From an uncultured Alteromonadaceae bacterium (GTDB lineage Bacteria > Pseudomonadota > Gammaproteobacteria > Enterobacterales > Alteromonadaceae), in contig CANLWS010000001.1 in assembly GCA_947494925.1 (NCBI GenBank), positions 434,001 through 498,000 on the forward strand: a stretch of 64,000 bases of DNA. Reading direction: 5' to 3'. A program made the translations under genes and the position numbers. The stretch's first letter is position 1, and every line of letters begins with the position of its first letter. Positions 28,328 through 36,837 of the stretch are shown here, piece by piece. The notes beneath the pieces were generated by a model. It saw only the letters and a program-made list of their open reading frames with translations. It was not told the origin of the DNA and did no database searches.

Positions 28328-29432
28328 GCTCTGACTCCATGGATTCACCTACCAGATAGTCATCTATATATAACTTTAGCCACTCAGAAGGAAAACTCAG
28401 ATACAGCACATCACTTTGTCGATGCCAATGCTCACTAACCCGCACCTTCAATTCTTTTCCTGCGAAACAAGTAGTAACTATCTGAAAAGTACCGAGATGC
28501 TCCACTGACACAAAATCTACCTCAACAGCATTCGCCTCAGACTGTTGACTGATTTGGACAAACTCAGGACGAATACCCAGCTGTATATTGTCGCTTTTCA
28601 CTTCTTCCAGAATTTCTTGCTGTACAGGACTTAATTTGGCAAATAAAGCTTGAGCAGCGTAACTCGTGTCCATCTTATTAAAATCAATAAAGTTCATCCC
28701 GGGACTGCCAATAAAGTAGCCAACAAAGGTGTGATTAGGACGTTCGAACAAATCTTGCGGTGTACCAAATTGAACGATTTTCCCTTGGTACATCACGGCA
28801 ATCTCATCAGCGAATGTCGCGGCTTCCAATTGATCATGAGTGACATACAACATAGTAATATTCAGCTGCTCATGAATTTGCTTCAACTTGCGCCTTAGTT
28901 TCCATTTAAGGTGTGGATCGATGACCGTTAGGGGTTCGTCGAAAAGAATGGCCGATACATTTTCTCGCACCAATCCTCGTGCCATAGAGACTTTTTGTTT
29001 TTGGTCTGCACTTAGATTACGGGCTTTTTTAGTTAAAATATCGCTCAGTTCCAGAAGCTCAGCTATTTCCTCTACCTTTTGTTGGATCTGTTGTTTAGGC
29101 AGTTTCATATTTTTCAGCGGAAACGCCAGATTTTCACCCACCGTCATAGAGTCATAGACCACAGGAAACTGAAATACTTGCGCAATATTGCGTTCTGCAG
29201 TACTAAGGTGAGTAACCGATTGCTGGTCGAACAGTACATCGCCCTCTGAAGGCGTCAACAACCCTGAAATAATATTAAGTAAGGTCGATTTACCACAGCC
29301 AGAAGGACCAAGCAGCGCATAGGCCCCACCTTGCTTAAATTCATGATTGAGAGCATGTATAGCGTAATCATCCATACCAGATGGATTCTCAGAATAGCTG
29401 TGGGCGAGTCCGCTAAGGATAATATTAGCCAT
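28320..29432 (-). CDS. glpT: ABC transporter ATPase GlpT, degenerate signature motif
   Basis: One of two ATPases of the importer, 370 residues. Walker A is GPSGCGKST (42-50), Walker B is AILFDEP (D165, E166) and the switch histidine is H199 in YVTHDQ. The signature motif is LSADQ at 140-144 instead of LSGGQ, losing both glycines. A TOBE-type regulatory domain fills the C-terminal third. ATG 29432 overlaps the glpS end by 8 bp (ATG-GCT-AA). GlpS is the opposite: intact signature, no switch histidine. The two defects fall on one composite ATP site, leaving the other complete. Confidence 0.9.
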   Translation of the reverse strand: MANIILSGLAHSYSENPSGMDDYAIHALNHEFKQGGAYALLGPSGCGKSTLLNIISGLLTPSEGDVLFDQQSVTHLSTAERNIAQVFQFPVVYDSMTVGENLAFPLKNMKLPKQQIQQKVEEIAELLELSDILTKKARNLSADQKQKVSMARGLVRENVSAILFDEPLTVIDPHLKWKLRRKLKQIHEQLNITMLYVTHDQLEAATFADEIAVMYQGKIVQFGTPQDLFERPNHTFVGYFIGSPGMNFIDFNKMDTSYAAQALFAKLSPVQQEILEEVKSDNIQLGIRPEFVQISQQSEANAVEVDFVSVEHLGTFQIVTTCFAGKELKVRVSEHWHRQSDVLYLSFPSEWLKLYIDDYLVGESMESEHE

Positions 29433-30528
29433 CTGAACCACTCCCACTTCGCTGAAGTTCAGGCCAGTTCAGTGCCTTACCTTGGGAATCAAATACGAAC
29501 AATTTATGCAATGGGAAATAGAGTTTCACAGGCGTCTGGGTATGCATGGGCTGAATGCCTTGTATATGTGCCACCCAACTGAGATCACCCACCGACACAT
29601 GAAGATAAGTTTCAGATGCGCTGATTTCAGCCAAATCCACCAAGCCGTCTAACCGGATATGATCTTCCGTGTTAGCTTCAAGGGTGATGTGGTCAGGACG
29701 TAATCCAAACTGGTACTCTCCATCCGGCAATTGGTTCAATCCCGGCACAGCCGCAACACTGTGTTCCGCAATAAAGTTAATTTTGCCTTGCCGAAGTGAT
29801 GCATGAAACAAATTCAGAGGCGGCTCATGGAACAAATCAGCTGCATCCAGATTAACGGGTTTGGCATATTGATCCATGGCAAGCCCGGATTGCAACACTC
29901 TTCCTTCGTGCAATAAGGTGGTGGAACCGCCGAGTGCGAGTGCCTCCTGTGCTTCAGTTGTTGCGTAAATCGCAATACAATCTCTGGACTTAAAAAGTGA
30001 TTTAAGTTCAACCCGGAGTGCTTCCCTGAGTTTGTAGTCCAGATTAACTAACGGCTCATCAAACAGAATGACATCTGCTTCCTTAACCAAGGCTCTGGCC
30101 ATCGCGCAGCGCTGCTGCTGCCCACCTGACAATTCCAGAGGGTAGCGTTGTAAGAAATCCTGAATGTGCAGCAGCTCTGCTGTTTCTTGAACACGTCGTT
30201 TGATTTCGTCAGCAGGGCAACCTGCCAGAGTAAGTGGAGACGCAATGTTCTGCTCCACCGTCATATTGGGATAATTGATGAACTGCTGATAAACCATAGA
30301 CACATTGCGCTTTTGAACGGCCAGTCCCGTGACATCTTGTCCATTCATCTCAATAGTGCCAGAGGAGGGTTTGTCCAAACCCGCAATAATTCGCATCAGC
30401 GACGTTTTACCTGCAAGAGTCCGACCTAGCAGAACATTGAAGGAACCGGCTTCGAAGCTGAGATTAATGCCCTCCAAGTAAGCGTTATTGTCGACTTTGT
30501 AGCTTATGTCATTGAGAACAAGCGCCAA
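29425..30528 (-). CDS. glpS: ABC transporter ATPase GlpS, switch histidine replaced
   Basis: First gene of the importer operon. Walker A is the unusual GRTLAGKTS (35-43), the signature LSGGQ (133-137) is intact, and Walker B is VILFDEP (D157, E158). The switch-loop histidine is replaced by T191 (YATTEAQEA aligned with YVTHDQLEA of GlpT). A TOBE-like C-terminal domain follows. TTG 30528 is chosen because GGAG stands 7 bp before it; a TTG at 30540 in frame has no site. The product is about 367 residues. The 290 bp upstream contain a perfect 12-bp palindrome. Confidence 0.88.
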   Translation of the reverse strand: MALVLNDISYKVDNNAYLEGINLSFEAGSFNVLLGRTLAGKTSLMRIIAGLDKPSSGTIEMNGQDVTGLAVQKRNVSMVYQQFINYPNMTVEQNIASPLTLAGCPADEIKRRVQETAELLHIQDFLQRYPLELSGGQQQRCAMARALVKEADVILFDEPLVNLDYKLREALRVELKSLFKSRDCIAIYATTEAQEALALGGSTTLLHEGRVLQSGLAMDQYAKPVNLDAADLFHEPPLNLFHASLRQGKINFIAEHSVAAVPGLNQLPDGEYQFGLRPDHITLEANTEDHIRLDGLVDLAEISASETYLHVSVGDLSWVAHIQGIQPMHTQTPVKLYFPLHKLFVFDSQGKALNWPELQRSGSGSDG

Positions 30529-30540
30529 TCGAATCTCCAA

Positions 30541-30831
30541 ACTATTGATATTAATGACTTAAGGTTATATTTTTTCTGGTCGGACTAGCAAACCATTTAC
30601 AAAAACATAACATAATCAACCATTTGAGACAGGACTTTTTGCGCTTCTAAGGGCATGGATTGTATTGAGAATTTTTGATTTAAGTGATCACTTCGTTCAA
30701 CGGGCATACCTAAGGCAGGACACAAAATACTGAATTTGGCATTGAACTGACCGTTCTGACCATAGAAAGATAAAATACACTATGCTGGTAGTTCGCCCGG
30801 CACCCCTAAGCCAAGTAAAGCGATTTCGATT
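30541..30831. promoter_or_regulatory. Intergenic region upstream of the glp operon
   Basis: 291 bp without a gene, between the kynureninase-like gene (whose 3' end faces it) and glpS. It should contain the glp promoter, but no confident -35/-10 pair was found. The clearest structure is the palindrome at 30682-30693. No terminator hairpin with a T run follows the kynureninase-like stop, so read-through into glp is possible. Confidence 0.5.
30682..30693. promoter_or_regulatory. 12-bp palindrome upstream of glpS (candidate operator)
   Basis: AAGTGATCACTT is a perfect palindrome about 155 bp before the glpS start. The centre TGATCA fits several dimeric regulators; no specific regulator can be named. 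Confidence 0.35.
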
Positions 30832-31938
30832 TCAAAGCTCAGTGATCAGGTCCGCCAGCAGTTCTGCCTCTTCTTGGGTGTTGTAGGCGTGCAATGACAA
30901 ACGAAGTACATTGTTGCGCCTGTCGAAGAATGCACCATGCTGACTGAGAGATAGCGCCAGTTTGTCAGCTTGCGACTCGCTAAAAGAGAGGCAAAGCGTA
31001 CCACCCGATTTATCTGGCTCAATCACATTCAGAGCTTTGCTATTAGCCACCCGCAACACGATTTCTTTTAGCTTCTGGTTGTGAGCGCGAATTGTGTCCA
31101 CACCCAGTCGATTGATCATACGCAGACTTCCAAGTGCTAGTGCATAGGGTGCCACAGAAGGTGTTCCCCCCATAAACCGTTGTGTATTTTCAGCATACTC
31201 AAAATGGTTAATGTCGAATTCGAATGGATTCTGATGAGAAAACCAACCTACATCCTTGGGTTTCATGCTTTCAATCAGGTTTGAATTCACCCTCATATAA
31301 CCAGCACCCGGCCCGCCACACAGCCATTTAACACAGGAACCCAACACCACATCCACATGCCAATAATTGATGTCCATCGGCACAATACCCGCAGATTGGG
31401 CAACATCCAATATGCTGATGACATCTCGCATTCTGCCTAACGCACAAATCTCCGCCACTGGTGACAAAATACCTGAGTTTGAATGAACATGAGTTATAAA
31501 GCTAACGGCCACATCTTCACTCATAGCGTCAGACCAGACATCCAGATCTCTGACGTCCTGATTTCCATCAATCAACTTTAGCTCATACCCATATTCTTCC
31601 AGAGCCTGGACTACAAAACCCATAGATGGAAATGCCGAGGCGTGCATTAACACTTTGTTTCTGCCCGGTACAGGTGTCATCGCAGTCAGCAGTTTCGTCA
31701 ACCCAGCTGACAAATTAACCTGTGGGCAGAATTCACTCGCCTGCCCCCCTAACAAATTGGCTAACTCCTGTTGGAAATCTGAAATTACCTGCATCCAAGC
31801 TGGCCACGCATCACCACCTGACTCTTTCCATATTGCTAGATAGTTTTCAGCCAAACTTTGTTCAGCTTCAATTGGCAAGCACCCTACCGAATGACTGAGA
31901 AAGTATGGCCCCTGTGGTATATTAAATAGCGAATGCAT
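30832..31938 (-). CDS. Kynureninase-like PLP-dependent enzyme
   Basis: A fold-type I, class V PLP enzyme of 368 residues. The cofactor lysine is K204 in CVKWLCGGPGAGYM, and this K-x-L-x-GGPG context is typical of kynureninase, which cleaves kynurenine to anthranilate and alanine. Further support comes from the HSVGCLP start and the THVHSNSG segment. It lies 9 bp downstream of the dioxygenase-family gene in one operon, which would supply kynurenine after deformylation. It is shorter than typical kynureninases (about 410), so another substrate of the same class is possible. No kynurenine formamidase gene is nearby. Confidence 0.75.
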   Translation of the reverse strand: MHSLFNIPQGPYFLSHSVGCLPIEAEQSLAENYLAIWKESGGDAWPAWMQVISDFQQELANLLGGQASEFCPQVNLSAGLTKLLTAMTPVPGRNKVLMHASAFPSMGFVVQALEEYGYELKLIDGNQDVRDLDVWSDAMSEDVAVSFITHVHSNSGILSPVAEICALGRMRDVISILDVAQSAGIVPMDINYWHVDVVLGSCVKWLCGGPGAGYMRVNSNLIESMKPKDVGWFSHQNPFEFDINHFEYAENTQRFMGGTPSVAPYALALGSLRMINRLGVDTIRAHNQKLKEIVLRVANSKALNVIEPDKSGGTLCLSFSESQADKLALSLSQHGAFFDRRNNVLRLSLHAYNTQEEAELLADLITEL

Positions 31939-31947
31939 AGTTAAACC

Positions 31948-32691
31948 TTATCTTTTCGACTCAGTGATTGAGTCGCGAACATTTCCATATTCACCACCCC
32001 AACTGTCTGTCATTGCGCACCTGATGTCCCATAATTCTGGGAAAAAACGATGTCTTGCGCCCGATTGCAGCAGATCAACAGGTCGGCCTTTTAAGGATTT
32101 AGAACCCAGGCCAATGGAACGGTGAATAAGAAAAAGATGATTAGTCCGAAATTTCTGCAGTAGTTCGTCGAATTCAATCAATGCTTCGGCGACGACATAA
32201 CTGTCATCGTGGTCATAACCACTATCATAGATGCTTTCTACTGTTTTACCTCTTCCTTCCAGGTAGTGCTGTGAAAATTCTTTCCACAAATCAGCAGGCA
32301 TTTTAAGCAACACTCTGAAGCCAGGGGATTCCTGACCACTGCCGTTGCCAAGTTGCAGCCTGATTTGCTGATATTCCTTAGGCGACATGGTTTCCAACAC
32401 ATCCAGTTGCTCAATCATCATACGCTGCAAGAAATGCACTCTTTTCATTAGTGTCACTATGCGATGCGTATTTTCCTCTTGCATATATTCCAGCACGTCA
32501 ATCAAGCTGTAGATCATCAATTTCATCCACAACTCTTCAACCTGATGCACGATTTGGAATTGCAGCTCATCTGCATTACATAATTCATCAAGCGGTTTTT
32601 GGCACTTTAATAACTTATCGCAATTAAGGTAAGCACCGTAGTCGAGCATTTCCGGTTCATTCAGTTTGGCAAAATACTTTTTTCTGTACAT
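31948..32691 (-). CDS. Tryptophan 2,3-dioxygenase family protein (atypical)
   Basis: A heme dioxygenase-family protein of 247 residues. The fold is recognisable from LNCDKLLKCQKPL, ELQFQIVHQVEELWMKLM (with the distal histidine in IVHQVEE), FLQRMMIEQLDVLETMSP and FLIHRSIGLGS (proximal histidine). Typical bacterial enzymes have a GTGGS-containing loop after the proximal histidine; here the equivalent stretch reads KGRPVDLLQSGARHRFFPELW. The substrate may therefore differ from plain tryptophan. It forms an operon with the kynureninase-like gene and is divergent from an Lrp-type regulator. Confidence 0.75.
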   Translation of the reverse strand: MYRKKYFAKLNEPEMLDYGAYLNCDKLLKCQKPLDELCNADELQFQIVHQVEELWMKLMIYSLIDVLEYMQEENTHRIVTLMKRVHFLQRMMIEQLDVLETMSPKEYQQIRLQLGNGSGQESPGFRVLLKMPADLWKEFSQHYLEGRGKTVESIYDSGYDHDDSYVVAEALIEFDELLQKFRTNHLFLIHRSIGLGSKSLKGRPVDLLQSGARHRFFPELWDIRCAMTDSWGGEYGNVRDSITESKR

Positions 32692-32738
32692 GATTGTCTG
32701 TCCAAATTATTTATAGCCATGCTAGTGGACTGGCAATT

Positions 32739-32786
32739 GAACATTGTTCTTTTTATACTTCTATTTCGAACAATGAAAGAACGATG
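32739..32786. promoter_or_regulatory. Three GAACNNTG motifs in the dioxygenase/Lrp divergent region
   Basis: GAACATTG (32739-32746), GAACAATG (32768-32775) and GAACGATG (32779-32786) lie in the 103-bp divergent gap. The first is followed by TTC, so CATTGTTC (32742-32749) is also an exact inverted match to GAACAATG. Repeated short palindromic sites next to an Lrp-family gene suggest autoregulation plus control of the dioxygenase operon. Inference only. Confidence 0.4.
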
Positions 32787-32794
32787 TTTCACAA

Positions 32795-33268
32795 ATGAAA
32801 GAGTTAAAAGAACGTAAGCTTGACAAAGTGGATTTGAAAATCATTTCTGAGCTGGAAAAGGAGGGGAGAATTTCCTTTGCTGCACTGGGAGAATTGGTAG
32901 GATTGAGCAAAACACCTTGCTGGAACCGGGTGAAGGAACTTGGCAGTTCAGGTGTCATAGACGGCTTCTCAGCCAATCTGAACCCTGAAACATTGGGGCT
33001 GCATGTACGGGCTTTGGTGCATGTCGTAGTAGATTTTGACTATTATCTGGAATTTGAGAAAGCCATCATCGATCATGCTTCAGTTCGTTCATGCCACGCA
33101 GTCACCGGAGACTTTGATTATGTGTTAGAAATCTTGTCCAGTGATATCAACAGCTTTGATCATCTGCTGCGCGCAGAATTGAGTCGGATTCCTGGAGTGC
33201 AACGATTCAACACGTCTATTACCACACGCATGGTCAAATCCCATGGCCCTTATTCACAAATGCTCTAA
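32795..33268 (+). CDS. Lrp/AsnC family transcriptional regulator
   Basis: A 157-residue regulator: N-terminal winged helix-turn-helix (about 10-55, ISFAALGELVGLSKTPCWNRV) and a C-terminal RAM/AsnC ligand-binding domain (about 70-150, with CHAVTGDFDYVLEI). It is divergent from the dioxygenase/kynureninase operon and is probably its tryptophan- or kynurenine-responsive regulator. Known parallels are KynR-type Lrp regulators that control kyn operons. No ribosome site is evident before ATG 32795, so a leaderless or weak start is possible. Confidence 0.9.
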   Translation: MKELKERKLDKVDLKIISELEKEGRISFAALGELVGLSKTPCWNRVKELGSSGVIDGFSANLNPETLGLHVRALVHVVVDFDYYLEFEKAIIDHASVRSCHAVTGDFDYVLEILSSDINSFDHLLRAELSRIPGVQRFNTSITTRMVKSHGPYSQML

Positions 33269-33280
33269 CTGCCTGTGTCT

Positions 33281-34153
33281 TTATCCTGAACCGAACCGGC
33301 GAATAAAGACATCCACAAAGCGTTGAGCAGAATTGTCATCCATGTTGAAATACAAAGAGGGCTCAATAAGCTCTACTTCCATCACCGCAAATCCCTCATC
33401 TGTGCGTATAAAATCCAGGCGTGCGTAAAGGGGATCATCCGGCAAGGTTTTCAAGGTCGCCTGTGCCAATTCCTTAAGTGCTCTTTCAGGCTCAACAAGT
33501 TCAAGTTCCCCACCGTGCTCTTCCTGCACTCTGAAATCGTCTTGCTTGGGTTTTTTCAAAATACTATGGCTATATTCGCCAGCAAAATAAAAAAGTGAAT
33601 ACTCACCTTCGCTAACAATACTATGAATAAAAGGCTGCAACATAAAGGGCCGCTGTTCAAATACTTTGCCCAAGATAGCCGCTTGTTCCTGAAGAGACGC
33701 CAAGGTTAATCGGTAAGTATGATCGGCATTGGCACTGACCAAGGGTTTAAGGATAAATTCTTCGCATTCCCAGGACCGCACTACATCGGCTATTCCATCT
33801 CCGTCAAAGCCTTCAAACCAGCGGGTTGGTACAATCCTGACACCTTGTTCTTCAATGTCCTTCAGATAAGCTTTGTTGATATTCCATTCTAAGGTTGCCA
33901 GGCTGTTTTCCAACACGGCAGAGCTATTGTCAATTGCCTGCATTGTCTTCATAAAGGCATCAGGGGCGTCCTGATAATCCCAGGTGCTGCGAACTATGAC
34001 AACATCATAATCGTCCCAATTGACAGATTCATTGCGCCAAGAAACCTCTTCTGCTATCCAACCATACTTAGACATTGGTTCAATAAGCATATAGTCGTAG
34101 ACATAAAAGTCGTCGGTGATATCCATGCTCAATAAGGCACAACGTTTGGTCAA
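33281..34153 (-). CDS. ATP-grasp domain protein (RimK/DcsG-like)
   Basis: A 290-residue ATP-grasp enzyme that would join a carboxylate to an amine or similar nucleophile through an acyl-phosphate. Visible features are the N-terminal pre-ATP domain (MTKRCALLSMDITDDFYVYD, VVIVRSTWDY), the ATP-binding lysine strand in EEFILKPLVSANADHTYRL, and the metal-binding C-terminal strands (YARLDFI and VMEVELIEPSLYF). These are shared with the cycloserine ligase DcsG group. It converges with the Lrp gene; a link to the tryptophan genes is only positional. Substrate unknown. Confidence 0.78.
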   Translation of the reverse strand: MTKRCALLSMDITDDFYVYDYMLIEPMSKYGWIAEEVSWRNESVNWDDYDVVIVRSTWDYQDAPDAFMKTMQAIDNSSAVLENSLATLEWNINKAYLKDIEEQGVRIVPTRWFEGFDGDGIADVVRSWECEEFILKPLVSANADHTYRLTLASLQEQAAILGKVFEQRPFMLQPFIHSIVSEGEYSLFYFAGEYSHSILKKPKQDDFRVQEEHGGELELVEPERALKELAQATLKTLPDDPLYARLDFIRTDEGFAVMEVELIEPSLYFNMDDNSAQRFVDVFIRRFGSG

Positions 34154-34184
34154 TTTGATTTCCTCACTTCTTCCACTTTTACCA

Positions 34185-36638
34185 TTACATTAATATAGTT
34201 TCTTGTTCTTTGTCAGGTTCAATCAACAGTGCTAAGTCGGTCAAATTCTGAATTTCCACCACAGTGGTAATTTCATCAATATGATCAACAACCTGCTGAT
34301 ATTTTGCTCTGGCATAGCGCAGAAGATAACGCATTTCATCACGAAAATACTTATCAAATATTTCCCCTTTTAAGGACACATTGATACGTAAAAACAGAGG
34401 TGAGCCAAAGGTTTTCAGATTACTGTATACAAACTTAAATTGCTCGGACGTCATATCTTCCGGCACATCTTTAAACACAAAGTTAAGTTCTGAGGCTTGT
34501 CGTTTTTTCCTCGCCACCACCAGCATATGAAAAGTCGTGCTGGTAGTCCCTTCATCCAACTTGAAAATATGTTCAAATAGTTTTTTTCTGAAAGTCAGGT
34601 GGGTGGACAGCATATCCAACCCACTTTTAACGTCTAAATCTTGATGGAGAATGATCGGCAAGGTTTGTTCTGAGTGCATCAAAGAACGAACAAAGTGCTC
34701 ACCATTCCGTTTTGCTGTCAGCGCTCTGAGGTTTATATGGTTGCCAGCAAACACATTCCGAATCGCCTTTGAAAACCCATATACCGGATCTTTGCTTCCA
34801 ATCGCTTTAATCGTATCCAGATTAGAAAATATGCCATCTCTCAGTGCTATGCGTCCTTCATGAGAGGCAACGTCACCACTTAGTGCGAGTCGCAAATTTA
34901 GACCTTCCAGGGCGACCACTTTGTATTTCTGATTTTCCAACCAGTTTGCAGTTTGAGAGAATGGTAAAAGCAGATCGACAGACACATCTTCGCCTACAAC
35001 TAGTTTGTGTGATGTCTCGACCGACACACATAGTCCCCGGCTGGAAACGTTGCTGGTAACCCCCTTCAGAGATTCCCCTGTTCGATCACGTTTGCGCTTT
35101 ATTTTAACTTTAACGGATACTGCGAAACGGTCTTCAAGCCTGCTGTCAGCAGTCTCGACACTGCAACGAATAACTTTTCCCATCGATTCATCGGTATTAA
35201 GCAAATAGGGTCGGATATTGAGAGGTGCGCTGTCGGCGTCATCTGGCGCGTCTGGATCAAAACCGAGCAATCTGGCGCTGGGCGTTATGTCACAGACAAC
35301 ACATAAACGCTCAAACGCGGACATCATTTTCGACAACTTATTACCAGGAGGTCTGTTTAAATTGGCAAATGCCTCACCGGCACTGTCGGGCAGTGAGCTG
35401 GGTACATGACAGCTTAGCGCAGCATCAATGGCGCATACATGGGCGCGGATCAGTCGCACGCTTTTCTGTCGCAAACCTTTTTTTAAAAGCTGGACAATTG
35501 ATGGGTTCTGCAATGCTTCACCAAAACGAAAAAGCGCAAAATTAAGATTTTTGTTTTTATCACGGAAACGCAACAGGAATAACGTACTGACAAACTCAGA
35601 TTCAGCAGAAAGTCTGCGCTGTACGATTTCAGAGGCGAAGGCATGGGATAAAACGAAACCTTGACTGGGGTGTTGAATGAATTCCTGAATTGTTTCATTG
35701 CTGGTATTTGATAAAACAACTTTGGGTAACCATCTGCCATTTTGTTTCATGATGAATACGGGTAAACAGTTCATATTCGTATTGACGAATTGTTCATGCA
35801 TTTTCACACTGACCGCATCAACCGTATTGTCCACCGACACCCTGTTTCGCCGACGTTGCACCTGGATACATTGTTTTATCAACGCCTTACACAGTGCTAC
35901 TGTTTTATCAGTTTGTGTCTCGTCCAGAACAGCAATAATATGTACTTGGTCATTTTTCACTTCGCTGCGCAATCGCTGATAACAGACGTTCAAGGGTTCA
36001 CCCAATGTGAACTCCTGTTCAAGCCCCACAAATCGAATGTACATTTTCTTCAGGGGTTTGTAATTTGCTGTGGGTATTTTGAAGCCCAGGCCACTTTCAG
36101 AAATATCCACTGTCATGCCCACCACCCTGTGAGCCCCCATTTCCGATTTATCAACCTCACTGGGGTCGCGATAAAACAGATTAATTTTACTGGCAAGATA
36201 GATTCTTTCGTCTTTTCGCTGAAAAAACCTGTTGAGTGATAAGTGTTGTGGAGCTTCAACCTTTACGCTGTTTTCATCCTGGCCAGGATTTTTCGCTCGC
36301 AGTTTGGCGCGCTCCACTACAAATTCGTAGACTCCCGTTGTGTATTGATTTGCGTACTTTTTGTATTCCTCTTCAAAATCCTCTGCGGCTAGATCGTCAA
36401 GGAAATGTGTTACGTTGGCTTTTTCAATTTGTTCACAAACAGATTTGGATACATCGCGTAAATCAATCCGCCGCTGAATTGGCTGCGCCAGGCGTTTGAT
36501 TTCCATTTTAATAAGAAAAGTTTCAGCTTTCTTAGCACCAGGTTCAGCATTGGCAATCTGTTTACTCAAGTCAGCACGATCGAATTGATGGCGAAGCCTT
36601 TTGATAGTTTCAGCAAAATCAACGAGATCAGAAGCCAT
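34185..36638 (-). CDS. Large protein with two PilZ (c-di-GMP-binding) domains
   Basis: An 817-residue cytoplasmic protein with no membrane segment. It contains two complete PilZ signatures: R141-x3-R145 with D178-I-S-E-S-G183, and R500-x3-R504 with N530-V-S-S-R-G535. Both satisfy the RxxxR plus [DN]xSxxG requirement for c-di-GMP binding. The N-terminal 130 residues are helical, and the segments between and after the PilZ domains match no domain I can name. It may be a long PilZ effector of motility or surface attachment. It appears to be transcribed alone. Confidence 0.85.
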   Translation of the reverse strand: MASDLVDFAETIKRLRHQFDRADLSKQIANAEPGAKKAETFLIKMEIKRLAQPIQRRIDLRDVSKSVCEQIEKANVTHFLDDLAAEDFEEEYKKYANQYTTGVYEFVVERAKLRAKNPGQDENSVKVEAPQHLSLNRFFQRKDERIYLASKINLFYRDPSEVDKSEMGAHRVVGMTVDISESGLGFKIPTANYKPLKKMYIRFVGLEQEFTLGEPLNVCYQRLRSEVKNDQVHIIAVLDETQTDKTVALCKALIKQCIQVQRRRNRVSVDNTVDAVSVKMHEQFVNTNMNCLPVFIMKQNGRWLPKVVLSNTSNETIQEFIQHPSQGFVLSHAFASEIVQRRLSAESEFVSTLFLLRFRDKNKNLNFALFRFGEALQNPSIVQLLKKGLRQKSVRLIRAHVCAIDAALSCHVPSSLPDSAGEAFANLNRPPGNKLSKMMSAFERLCVVCDITPSARLLGFDPDAPDDADSAPLNIRPYLLNTDESMGKVIRCSVETADSRLEDRFAVSVKVKIKRKRDRTGESLKGVTSNVSSRGLCVSVETSHKLVVGEDVSVDLLLPFSQTANWLENQKYKVVALEGLNLRLALSGDVASHEGRIALRDGIFSNLDTIKAIGSKDPVYGFSKAIRNVFAGNHINLRALTAKRNGEHFVRSLMHSEQTLPIILHQDLDVKSGLDMLSTHLTFRKKLFEHIFKLDEGTTSTTFHMLVVARKKRQASELNFVFKDVPEDMTSEQFKFVYSNLKTFGSPLFLRINVSLKGEIFDKYFRDEMRYLLRYARAKYQQVVDHIDEITTVVEIQNLTDLALLIEPDKEQETILM

Positions 36639-36837
36639 AATTAACCGAGAATAAGTCCTGTGATGAATATGATTTAGCCGAAGTGACCAATCACACTGTT
36701 GTGTTTCAGTTAATGAAGTATCTTGGCGCAGAATACATTCAATTTAAACCCTTTTTGTTTATCGTTTGCGCTAAAACTGAGCCCATCACATCAATTCTGG
36801 CCCTAATGCTTTCATCACAATGTGCAGAGTACTTAAT

